DNA from: Liquidambar formosana
Lineage: Eukaryota > Streptophyta > Magnoliopsida > Saxifragales > Altingiaceae
Assembly (NCBI GenBank): GCA_039720395.1
Contig: CM077831.1
Coordinates: 32,709,067-32,773,066 of the forward strand
Direction of reading: 5' to 3'
DNA: 64,000 nt
The stretch's first letter is position 1. Each line of letters begins with the position of its first letter. This document shows, piece after piece, positions 31,801-42,285 of the stretch. The notes beneath the pieces are model-generated. The model was not told the DNA's origin. It searched no databases and saw nothing but the letters and a program-made list of their open reading frames with translations. Position numbers and translations under genes: made by a program.

Positions 31801-33504
31801 ATGCACCAAGAGTTGAGCCCATGCTTCTAATGATGGAACTCATTACTGTCTTCAGGTCCTTCTTCAGAACACCATGGAGCTGAAATGTTTGTCTTGTAGT
31901 CAAGCGAAGTGTTCCAATTCCAAACTGATCAGCGAGATCATCCATGGTCAAGTAGAGTTGGTTTGGGACTTTTCCACATGGGTTTTTAGTACGAAGCATA
32001 AAAGAGTAAGACTTTGGACCACGTTCATCTCTGTTGGCCTGTTGATAGCTTCCATGAAACTTGATCAATTGTGTAGCAGCCTCATTTATATTTGGGGCAT
32101 CTGTCAACAACTCCTCGTTAAGAGGGTATCTTATGAAGTTACTTTGTTCTTTTAATATTTCAACCTTACTACGCTTGGGTTCAGAGGAAGTGTCTGGCTT
32201 TACAGGCTGCAAAGAGATTATATAAAAATCATTAGAGACAAAAGATATGCTTATCCATTATATTAACCTGACATAGAGAAACTCTAGTTAAGGAAAGTCC
32301 TATGTATCCCGCCATCTGCAACTAGGTAACAGAAAACCCCACCTCTAGCTTCCTTACCATGATGAACATGATCAAATAAAAGTGCATTATATTTTTGCAG
32401 TAGATCTAAAGACATCCATGACCAACATCAAAGCAAGCAGGCCATTGAAGCAGTCAACTATTAAGAGCCACAATTTCTAGATTTTTTTTTTTCATAAATT
32501 TTTTGAAATAAGATATAACTCTAGCCGTCAATCTGTTTGGATGATGTAGCTCCTTAAAATATTCTCTTAGGAATCTACAATACCATATCTACCATTTTAT
32601 CAAGAATTTGCTATTTTAGACTCTAAAAATTCGTCTGCAACATATTGGAATAAGTAATCACAAATTTGGAATAAGTACTCACAATTTTAGGGTAATTCAT
32701 TCATCTTTCGAGATATAACACTTGGACCTTAAATTGAAGACATGGGTTTTGATTTATTATAAAGAGAGTTACAAAGCAGTGCAAAAAGTCTTGTGGTGAA
32801 AAATAAAATGGGATTTTAACAAGAATTTTACATGAGTCTCCTTTTCACAAAAGTTGAATGAACTACCTCCCTCAAGACCCGCTTAGCGGGACCCACACTG
32901 GGAATCGCCCTTTTTCTTTCTTTTGTTCTTTCTGAGGCAGAGTTGCAATTTTTATAGAACCAGCGATATAACAAACAATATAATTACGACCAAAAAATTA
33001 AAACACTCATTTGGATGTATCGTTTGAGAAATGAAACAAGGTATGAAAATGAAGATTAACAACCAACAACACTCAGATTTTGATAATTTGAATTAAAAGA
33101 GTTACATTTCACCTTCCGGTTTGGTTGCAGAGGAAACGAAACGAAAAAATGCAAAAAAAAAAAAAAAAAAAAGTTTCTTTTCTTTTCCTACATTTTCCTA
33201 TCAACCAAACAAAGCATAAATTCAAAAGATCCATACTCAACCAAATGGTAATACGTTCAAATAAGATCCGAAAATTCAAACCCGAAAAAAGGTAAAAACT
33301 AGCAGAGAAATCGGTGAAAAATCTCACCGTCGACACAGCTTTGATGAGCGAAGAACTCGAAGAAGAAGAAGAAGAAACCGAAAAGACATTTACGTTTCTG
33401 CTCAAAGGAACGGAACCAGAAGACTTCAAGCCATGAAAGGTCTGAATCTGAAGCTTCGAGTCCTTCAACACGGCCGCATTTGTCGTTCCGAAGGCCGTCG
33501 TCAT
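28869..33504 (-). CDS. SIR: Sulfite reductase (ferredoxin), chloroplast; eight exons, complete
   Basis: Exons (minus strand) are 33328-33504, 31424-32206, 31037-31333, 30626-30823, 29841-29975, 29567-29683, 29252-29410 and 28869-29075. All join in phase 0 at GT-AG sites and give about 690 residues, normal for plant SiR. It reduces sulfite to sulfide with six electrons from ferredoxin in plastid sulfur assimilation, using siroheme and a [4Fe-4S] cluster. Residues 1 to about 60 are a Ser-rich transit peptide. Then come the ferrite/parvulin-like half domains ([20 protein letters not shown]..., [17 protein letters not shown]) and the cluster/siroheme cysteines C500 and C506 ([16 protein letters not shown]) with C546 and C550 ([16 protein letters not shown]). 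The C-terminus is [18 protein letters not shown]. No frameshift or missing key residue was found. Introns carry long poly(C), TE-poor AT-rich sequence. Plus-strand frames inside are shadows. Confidence 0.97.
29770..29794 (+). repeat. Poly(C) tract, ~25 bases, in SiR intron 5
   Basis: An uninterrupted C run preceded by CTT repeats. It lies between the exons at 29841-29975 and 29567-29683. Confidence 0.9.
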
Positions 33505-33760
33505 CGCCCAAAAAACCAGCTTTTCCGAGCTTTGGATCGAAGAAGAGGCCCTAGAAAAAAGCTAGGGTTTTTGGAGGAATCAGTTCCAGTGAAGCACAGA
33601 CAAGGGTAGTTATGTGATTGGGTGGTGGTGAATGGTGATGAAGCTGAGTGAAAGAGAAGCGGAAAGTCATATATAAACTATTTTTATATCTATCTATCTA
33701 TCTGGTAGTGGTTTGTGCTAACGTACACCGTCACGTGCCTGACACGGGAATCCTTTCTGT
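33505..33760 (-). promoter_or_regulatory. SiR leader and promoter with TATA-like element and G-box
   Basis: On the minus strand a TATATA element lies at about 33668-33675, about 165 bp 5' of the start codon. A G-box CACGTG lies at 33732-33737. G-boxes bind bZIP and bHLH factors; any role here is inferred from position only. Confidence 0.5.
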
Positions 33761-34081
33761 GCGGAGGGTGGGGGAATTATAACCCCACTCGCTGTGACAC
33801 ACAAACATTCCGCCGCTTCTGTGCGTCAACTAAAGCGCGCGTTTGAGGAGAGTGGATTGAATTTAGCGAACATGGCAAAACCAAATTTGGATACAGCAGT
33901 ACATTGAACGTGGACGGAAAATGCTTCTCAGTAGGGTTATTGGGGCTGCGTAAATTTATTATTTATCATTATGCTTATATAGGGGAGATTACACTGGAGG
34001 CGTTGCCAGCCAAATGGGGCTGCTGTTATTACAGATGGTACATTATTAATAACACGGAGTGATTAGGTGATGCTTGGATTC

Positions 34082-34236
34082 AGTGCTTAGTTGTGCCGAG
34101 ATGTTTTGGGTTGGTGGATGGATTTTTGGACCGTTAAGATTGAAAATAAAAAAATTACCACTAAATCAATCATAATGATAATAATCTTTTAATTTTAATT
34201 ATCCAAAAACCTATCAGATGACCTCAGCACTGTGCT
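34082..34236. mobile_element. Possible foldback MITE, ~155 bp
   Basis: 'GATTTTTGGACCGTTAAGAT' at 34121-34140 pairs with the inverted copy of 'TTAATTATCCAAAAACC' at about 34195-34211. The outer words GTGCCGAG and CTCAGCAC also pair roughly. The structure is imperfect and has no clear target duplication. Confidence 0.35.
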
Positions 34237-34948
34237 AGATTTTTAAAACTCAACATGGTTCTAAGTTTTTTATAACTCAGTATGGTTACAACTCAACACT
34301 AAATCCTTCATAAAAAATCCTCAATCAATTAGGTGAGTGTAGCTCCAATGCAAGGTAATTAACTGGACTACCTTACATTTGACTATGCATTGGGCCATGT
34401 TGCCAATGCTTCAAGCATGGAAAGATATATATAACCAAAAAAAAAAGAACCTGCTCAACAATACACCCATGATGGTACCCTCATAGTAGCCTTTCTCAAC
34501 CAGCCTCTTCAGACTTGATTTTTGGAGTATTGGTCAAGTCAAGTCTGTTCATTACCCTAATCAAACACTTGGTGTCCGTATCAAAATTGAACTAGAGCTT
34601 GCTCAGTAAACTAATAGAAAACATGGTTTTATGTTGTATTTGCCTACTGCCTTTTATAATGTTTGCTAATTGGACAACAAAAGTCAAAATTACTTGGATG
34701 GCAGTGCCAAGGGCTGCAAATGAATCAGGAACATCTCCCTTTGGTCTCATTTATCTCAGTCCCTTTGCGGCTGTACGGCTGCCATTATAATAGTCCAAGT
34801 TAATTCAAAAGCCAGCAAAAAATCAAAACAGAACAAAAGGCAAAAAATGTTCCCATTTTGTTGACTGAGTTGAGAGTAAATATATCAAACTTCTGGGCCA
34901 CATCATAAATGTTCTCAGTTGGGTATTTCCTCTTCCACAGGTTAAAGC

Positions 34949-35023
34949 TTTTTTTTTTTTTTTTTTTTCCTTTTTTTTTTTTTTTTTTTGTTTGGTGGTG
35001 GTGGTGGGGGGGGGGGGGGGGGG
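34949..35023. repeat. T-run / GGT / 18-base G-run cluster
   Basis: Two long T runs, then GTGGTGGTGG, then an uninterrupted G run at about 35006-35023. Confidence 0.85.
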
Positions 35024-37271
35024 TATGGATACTGCAAGTATGCCACTATTCAAAGGTGGCTGTCAAATCATTCCAAGTTTCATAACCACTAAATAGAGCT
35101 TTTCCTCCAATAATGACAGTGGTCTGAATCTCAGATTAACTCCTACATTACCCATCAAGTAATTTAATAGGATCACAAATCATATTGCCTGTTGATTCAA
35201 TAAAAATACATATAGAAATATAGGCCAAGATGAATAAACGATTATTAAATCGCTCAAATGTAGAAAATACCCAAGACATGATTAAAGTTATGAGTTTAGA
35301 TTGGCTTTATATATAAGAGTGATCAGCATAATTTTCCTGAGTGATAGGGTAGTTGAGCTACCCCCAAGCTTTTAGGCAATTCAGCCAAAACTCCTTCATA
35401 TTCGAGTCCCTCCACTGAGTTGTCCTAATAACGTACTCACCAAAATTTGCAGGAGTAACCAAAGAAATACCCACCCACACAAGACACACACTCAATTTTC
35501 TGATAAAACTAGATTTTAATTTCTCAGATTCTGCACAAGCAAAAATGAAATGAAGTTCAGAATCTATAAACAAACAGTTCTGAGCAAAAGGATGAGAAAG
35601 TGTCGGCAGAAATGCAGACAGCATGCACTAAAGAAAAAGTAAGTTTGTTAGTTTTTTTTTTTTAATCCCCACTTAAAAGGGGTAGAAAGTTCACTGCAGA
35701 AAGGCTAATATTGTATGAAGACCCCTAAAAGGTTGGAATGACAGCATTCCTCATCCCAAGTTTACCATTTCTTTATAGACATTGGAGCAGGTGAAGAAAT
35801 CCTGATATACTGCACTTGCCTTCAAATGCCAAAACACTACATATTCATCTGTAAAACCAAAACAGGGGTAAGTATCAGAATAAGATTCAGCATAATTTAA
35901 GTAAAAGCGGACACAGAAATGTTCCCAGCATATTGCGTATGCAATCACAATCGATCAATGCATGTGTGCAAACTGCAAAGCTATCCTCTCATATCAAAGA
36001 AAAGACCCAACCTACCAATGAAAATTTAATTTTGTGACTCGCTGTTGTAAACTTGTACTGAACATATAACAGCAATAGAATGGGACAAGGAAAGAGCAGA
36101 TGTGGATATATACAGAATACAAAAATTTAAGGAGGAAAAAAGAAGGCAAGGAAGGAAAGAAATATATTACTCAATAACCCTCATACTTAATACCCCTCAG
36201 AAAAAGTAGAGACAATACTAGCTCCCTAAAAAACAATTAGCTTTCAATTCCCATAAAGGAAAGCATCTACAAGTATTCTACATTATATAATAGATAAAAA
36301 GGGACAAGAACACATCACAATTAGTTGTTTTTTCTTTTTATTGGATTTTTTCAAATAGAGCACGGCCGCCCCACCAGAGGGGGGGGGGGGGGGGACGACT
36401 AAGAATGCAAATGTAAGACAACCTCAAGAACAATAAAAAAGAGAAAGAAGTAGAGAAAAGAAAAGAAAGAAGCTATAAAGAAGCAAGAACCGTAGGAGTT
36501 GGCACCTAGGGGTGTTTGGAGTCGACACCAAATGTGGGAAAAATCCAATGTGTCTGCTGTCCCCATCAGCAAAGCAAAAACTAAATTCCAGGCTGATGGC
36601 CCCAAACAATATCCCTTGAATGCCGACTCATTCATATGTAATGGGGCTTAAAAAAGGTTCCAGAAGACTAGAATGGTGTGAGAAGTTTGAGCCTTTAAGG
36701 ACAAGTTTCAAGAGACTTTCCTTGACCTCATGTCAGAATGAACCTCAAGCTTCAAGCCTTTTTTTTCCCTTCTAAGTGTAAGCAAATTTTTAATCGGCCT
36801 TCACACAATCAAAATACAGAAGCAAGTTCTTAAGCATGAGCTACCAGTTTTACTCCAAAAACATGAAGTGGAATTAATTAATCCATGAAAGACTGAAACT
36901 TCAACAAAGTTTCCGAAGGTTACAACTGGGAGGTTAAATTTCAGTCAGCTTATGGCTTCATTGAGTTGAGTTGAATTTTAACTTTCTCTAAACAGTAAAT
37001 CTTGGATGATACTTAAATAGTAATGGTAGAATAAAAATATATCAAACCCAATAAGTATGCCAGGCAACAAACAAGTAAATTAGCTAAACCAATGAAGTCA
37101 TAGAATAAAAATTACAGAATCCCACGAACCACCTGCTATAACCTTTGCAGAGAGAACACTGAGCCTTCACTATTCCAAACAAAGTTCAAAAAACTAACAT
37201 AAAATGAAATGCACAAAGAAAGGCAAGTGATTCCTATTTTTAGGAAAATCATGCAAAGACAATATTTTAAA

Positions 37272-37292
37272 CCCCCCCCCCCCCCCCCCCCC
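37272..37292 (+). repeat. Poly(C) tract, 21 bases
   Basis: An uninterrupted C run followed by A-rich ATAA repeats. It lies just 3' of the Tudor-gene coding exon on the minus strand. Confidence 0.9.
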
Positions 37293-37501
37293 AAAAAAAA
37301 TAATAAATAAATAAATAAATAACCACACCCACACACAGTCTCCAGCAGCAAACAGAAACAAAGTGCGCACACTTAATAATCATATAAAGAGGCTAAAAGT
37401 CTTATCTACTGCCCCATAATAGGAAAGAACCTGACATGTAACATAAGCAAGAGATACAGTTCCCATTCTAATTAGAGAATCTTCAGAAAAAGTATACTCA
37501 C

Positions 37502-39384
37502 CTTTTTTGAACTTTTGTTCGCGGCCTTCTAACTGGGTTTTTCTGGCTAGCCAAATCCACCAAATTCATACAATTTCCAGTCTGATTATCATCTGGCTGC
37601 TCCATACCCTGAGTGCTTGTCTTCATCATTCTTTCAGAAATTCCCTCCTCCTTTAACTCCTCCTTCAGCATGTCACCAGCAGATTCACTGTTCTCACTTT
37701 TAAGTTTCACCTGCAGAACTTCAGGATCTTCTTCTTCAAGACTTTTAGGCTTGACAGGCTGCAGATCAAGAGATACTTCACAAGTTTCCTTACTCACTGC
37801 TTGAGAAAAGGATCTCATTTCATCATTATTTTTCACAGTATCAACATCGCAAGGTCCCTCCACATTGGTATCTCCAGTTATCACTTTTTCCTTGACTTCT
37901 TCAGGATTAACAGCAACAGCCACGTCTACAGCCAGGTTCTCCAAATTTTCTTTCACACCCTGAGGACTTGAACACCCACCATTACCGTTCTCTTTGCTGA
38001 CCTTACTATGCTCAGAACCAAGTTCTTTCTTCTCACTATTGAAAATTTGTTGGCTAGCCTGTGTATCATGTGACATTCCACCATTTTTTGGATTTGCTTC
38101 TTTCGCAAGAGATTCAATCTGGTCCTTCTCCTTTGGGTAATTAAAATCCAGAGATTCTTCAAGACTGATATCAACATGCATTGTCTTCGTTTCGGCTTTG
38201 TCATGATGCACATCAACCTCCATTTTTTCGGCCAGCGTCTCCTCTTTTTTGCTCTCTTTCCTGCTGAGCAACTTTGAGCTCCTCACTTTTGCTACACTTG
38301 GAGTCACTTTATCCTTCAATTTCACATTCCTTTTCCCTGGTTCAGTATCACCACCCTTCACAGATTTATCTTTCACAGTCTTTCTGCTCTCTTCACCCTG
38401 ATCTGAACCCATTTCTTTATTCTTAGAATTGGATTCCAGTCTCATAGCTTGTGTTTCAGGTGGTTCATTAGTTCCCATATCTTTATCTGAGATAGATTTA
38501 GACTCATCATGATCTTTCCCAGCATCAGCATCACCATGTTCTTCCACATTTTGGACCTCAATAGTATTCACCTTATCAGCAAGCACATCCGCATCCATCT
38601 CCGTAATGAGGTTCTCTGACTTCTTTTCTTCAGCATCTTTCCTCATGGACTCTGAGCTCCTCCTTTGTGAAGCCTTTGTTGGTACTTTCTTCAGTCCCAA
38701 ATGATTTTTTACTAGTTCAGCATTACCCTCGTTAACATAGTCCTCTTTTGACCCTTCTGCACCGATTTTGCCAGCATCTGAACCCTTTACTTTCTTTCCA
38801 GATTTAGATTCAGTCTTTACGGTGAAATTATCACCAGGCAAGACCTCAAGTTCAAATCTCTCTTTACTCAAATCCAGCTCCTCCTTATCCCCATCATCAT
38901 AATAAATGTTATGAAGCATTTTTTCATTATTAAATGCACTGATGCGTCCAAGGAACCATTTTCTTGACCCAGACCAATATACTTTCACTCTCTTCCCAAC
39001 TATTTTTTCTCCATCATTCTCACTCAACTCTATCATCCGAAAAGCAGGCACCTCCTTCCTTGGTCGCAGCCTAGAAGACGCCCTCTCTGGAGATAAAATG
39101 AATGCTCGTACAATTTCGCCATCAGCACCCCGCTTTCTCTTCATGGGTGTTTCCATGTTCTCTTCATTCTCCTTCTCCTCTGCAATGCTTTTCCCCTCAA
39201 CCCCGCTTCCTGATTCACTCTTTTCTGAAACAGATTTCTCTCCCTTGGACTTATCTCGACCACCAACCTTCCTAGTTTCTTCATCCTTCAGAGACAACTG
39301 CTTCACAGTATCATCTTTAACAGATTCATCTTTTGTGCTTTTACCACCAATCCCCTTGCGAGTTACAGATCTCGGTTTCTTCAT
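37502..39384 (-). CDS. Tudor-like domain protein, acidic/basic repeat-rich (3' end not resolved)
   Basis: One large exon (39512-37502) is open throughout. The first good ATG is at 39384, and 627 codons follow up to a donor (AAG|GTGAGTA) at 37501. The next exon is short or unplaced: an acceptor at about 37124 would add only one or two residues before a stop, and other acceptors are possible. Residues about 124-184 form a Tudor/Royal-type module (GKRVKVYWSGSRKWFLGRIS ... HNIYYDDGDKEELDLSKERF), like the C-terminal Tudor of plant PDS5-type cohesin cofactors. Around it the chain is highly charged (Lys/Glu/Ser), with KRKRG and RPRTKVQKR nuclear-localisation-like clusters. I infer a nuclear, chromatin-associated protein. 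I do not see PDS5 HEAT repeats, so it is not PDS5 itself. A degraded inverted copy lies upstream at 41393-42285. Confidence 0.75.
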
Positions 39385-40760
39385 GATATCTTTCTCAACC
39401 AAGACCCTGTTATCTATCCCCTTAAATGTATTGTTCTTAAAACTCAATCCTTTATGTTTCCAACAATTGTCAAGAAAATCCCAGCCGTATACAGCAAATG
39501 AAATCTGAATCCTGCAAAGAACAAGTAATCATCAGAAGATTTATACCAAAAATTAAAGAAACATATTGCTAACTCATGTCGCCAGCGCGTGCGCGTTGGG
39601 GGGGGGGAATGCCTAATTCACAAAATTTCTATAAACTTTGGAATCCTGAGGATCCTAATTCGCCGAACATTTGAAAGTCCAATGTAAAACAGAATGTTAA
39701 AATCCACAATTCCATTACTCAGCGCTATTGTAAGCATTTCCAAACCCTATTAATCAGGCAGATCACAAAACTCTCACAACACTGGTACATAACATTTGAA
39801 AGACTTCCAAACTCCATTATGAAACAAAATCCTAGAAGCCCAGAACTCTCAAAACCTGAAAACCCTAACTCATAACATCTGAATAATCCCAAACTTTAAT
39901 TGAAAGTTTGTAAACCTTTAATCCCCAAAACCCTAACAGATAACAAGTTTAGACTATCAAACTAAAAGCAAACCCATTAATCTCCTGTTCCTCTTCAGGC
40001 TCTGTTGTGAAGAAAAACCCTAGATTACCTCTTCTCTATTGTGAAGACTAACACTAGAAATGAAATATAATTATAAATGCATTTATATAAGATAGGACCA
40101 AAGCTATCAAGAAAACCCAGAATTTAAAACACCAGAAACCTTGAATGGTGATATCAAGAAACCCTAATTGGTCACAATTAATTGAAGACTCAAGAAAATG
40201 CAAGAAAATGCAACCCATTAATCTGTGAACGTGTGTGTGACTGTGTGTATAGATACGAGAAACAACTAGAAAAATGGTGAAATGAATGCATACAAGAAAA
40301 ACCCAGAAATTAAAACACCCAAATTCTTGAATGCTAATACCAAGAAACCCTAATTGTTCACAATTAAAGACTGCAAAAAACAAGCAACCCCACGAATTTA
40401 TTTATACATAACTCCAGATATGAAGAAACCATAAATAAAAATGGTGAAATGAAGCATACAAGAGAAACCCAGAAACCAAAGCATCCAAACCTGAAATGTT
40501 GTATCAAGAAATTCTTAGTCTTCCCAATCCTTTCAACCAAAAACCCCAAAAATTTTCAGCCAATTGAACCTAATACACCATGATATATGCGTACCACAAA
40601 CAGACCCAAATTTTCAAGAAACCCTAATAGTAAGACTCTTGGCCACCAAGAAACACGAAGGACAGGACTCAAGGAGAGCATGTGTGAAAAGACTGTAAGA
40701 ATTGTACCTTCAGCCAGGCGAGAGTGTGCTGGGGCTATTTATGTGGTGAGGGAGCACCGG
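39385..40760 (-). promoter_or_regulatory. Leader: 5' UTR exon, leader intron with telo-box words, promoter
   Basis: On the minus strand an acceptor TTTGCAG precedes 39512. A likely first non-coding exon ends at a donor (GCTGAAG|GTACAAT) at about 40708, leaving a ~1.2-kb leader intron. A TATA-like word (ATAAATAG) lies at about 40736-40744. The intron holds at least five AAACCCTAA words (plus-strand 39860, 39928, 40159, 40345, 40619) plus AAACCCTAG at about 40015. Confidence 0.5.
40109..40518 (+). repeat. Imperfect tandem repeats, about 3 copies, in the Tudor-gene leader intron
   Basis: The phrase 'CAAGAxAAACCCAGAAA..AAA.CA.C' followed by 'TTGAATG.TxATA.CAAGAAA' and 'CCCTAATTG.TCACAATTAA' occurs at about 40109-40192, 40271-40372 and 40438-40518 (the last copy is incomplete). 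'AAAATGGTGAAATGAA.GCAT' precedes the last two. Confidence 0.7.
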
Positions 40761-41392
40761 ACACGCCGTGTCAGCTTCTAAAAGAGGCGGGAAATGCTCT
40801 TGGATGTGACACGTGGCGGCCATTGGTTTGATTTGCGGCAGCTGAAGTCTCTGGTCCCTTTTCTGTGTAGTAGTAGGAGAAGATTGGCAGCGTGTGTACG
40901 AATACTGCTCTCTGTCTATATGCTCTCTCCCTTTGAAACAAGGGTGAGATTTACAAGTGCTTTTGGGCCACCGTACCACAAAAATGCACCCACTTGCACA
41001 TGGCTTAAAGAAATGTCAAGAGCATATCATCTCATTCAGGCACTTAGACCACTTGATTTAATAAGAAATCTTTTTGAGAATGGTCCTTATCAAAGCTAGT
41101 TTGGTCACTTTTATAGCCTTGGTGTTCTTGATTTAGCTTACTTTAAACGATCATGGAAACAATCAAATATTTCTAACGGTATGACTCATATACCAAATTT
41201 TATGGTTAGAGTTTCTGTTAGAATTATTTTGAAACCTCCATAGTCTTTTAAAGTACTTAAATAAAGAAGAACGTAGGAAGATTGGTTGTGGTAATAAGTC
41301 CAACGGAGAGGAATATGTAGCAAAGAAGAGTGGATAAATTGTTGTAAAGAAAAATCATTGCAGATATTATGGTTTAAGTGAGAATTACTGAT

Positions 41393-42285
41393 ACTGAAAA
41401 AGTCTATTGGAAAGAGTGAAAATTTACTGGTCAAGAAAATGGTTTCTTGGACGCATCAAGGCATTTGATAATGAGAAGAGGCTTCATAAGATTTGCTATG
41501 ATGATGGTGATAAAGAGGAGCTGGATTTAAGGCAAGAGAGATTTGAACTTGAAGTCGTGCCTGGTGATAAATTCACCTTAAAAACTGAATCCAAATCTGA
41601 GAAGAAAGGAGTGGTTCAGATGGTGGCAAAGTCAGTGCAGAAGGGTTGAAAGAAGAGTTTGTTTAAGAAGGGTATTGCTGAACTAGTGAAAAAGCATTTG
41701 GGGCCAGGAGAAAGAAGAAGTACCAATAAAGGCTCTGAAAAGGAGGAGCTCAAAGTCCAATAGGAGGAAAGATGCTGAGGATAAGAAGTCAGGGGACCTC
41801 ATTACAGACATGGATGTGGATATGCTTCCTGAAAATGCTGGTAAGGTGAAAACTGCTGAGGTCCAATATGCCGAAGAAGATGGTGATGCTGGTGAGGATG
41901 AGAAGGAAACCGAAGAAAAAAAAGCGACTCTAGCTAAGAGCTGCAAAAGTGATAATTTAGCAGGAAAGAGAGCAAAGAGGAGGAGAAGCTGGCTGAAAAA
42001 ATGGAGGTTGATGTACAGTATGATGGAAGTCTAAGAGAAAAACAATGCATAGTGAAATCAACTCAAGGAATTAAGAGTGACAACTGACAAGGATGAATCT
42101 CTTGTGAAAGAAGTCTTCAAAAATAAAAATAAATGGGTGGAATGTAGCTCCCAACCAAATTTCAGTAGTGGAGGGCCAGAATGATGGCAGGTGCTCGAAT
42201 TCTCAGTATGGAGGGCCTGGATGCAGATATAAAAGTTGTCCATCCTGCAAGAAAATGTCAAGGAGAAACTGATTAGCGGAGTACT
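41393..42285 (+). pseudogene. Decayed inverted copy of the Tudor-protein gene (middle part only)
   Basis: The plus strand here encodes, in shifting frames, a collinear but shortened copy of the gene at 37502-39384. It starts at the Tudor module (SRKWFLGRIKAFDNEKRLHK then CYDDGDKEELDLRQERFELE) and continues through IAELVKKHLGP, a LITDMDVDMLPENAGKVKTA block, SRKESKEEEKLAEKMEVDV and ENVKEKLISG. These match parent segments in the same order. The TGA in the Tudor block start, later stops (41647, 41761 and others), frameshifts and internal deletions make it non-functional. Neither an intron nor a poly(A) tail is present that would distinguish retroposition from DNA duplication, and the parent segment is itself a single exon. 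It runs head-to-head with the parent, about 1.9 kb apart. Confidence 0.85.

Larger units (their letters stand above)
33761..37130. other. Spacer between SiR and the Tudor-gene end; possible unplaced 3' exons
   Basis: No conserved protein is recognised. A MITE-like foldback is at 34082-34236, a T-run/G-run cluster at 34949-35023 and a 16-base G run at 36379-36394. On the minus strand a few open stretches follow good acceptors (for example after TTTTACAG at about 35851 and after TTGTGCAG at about 35530), and a frame near 34830-34940 reads WKRKYPTENIYDVAQKFDIF. These could be terminal or 3' UTR exons of the gene at 37502-39512 or of an unknown gene. I cannot join them. Confidence 0.35.

Noticed and set aside
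37502..39384. Assignment of the Tudor protein as PDS5 itself
   Set aside because: Only the Tudor-like module and charged low-complexity regions are present. The long HEAT-repeat array that defines PDS5 is absent from the visible exon and its surroundings.
38942..39508. 188-residue plus-strand frame opposite the Tudor gene
   Set aside because: Antisense shadow of a Lys/Glu/Ser-rich coding region. The minus frame is much longer and contains the Tudor module.
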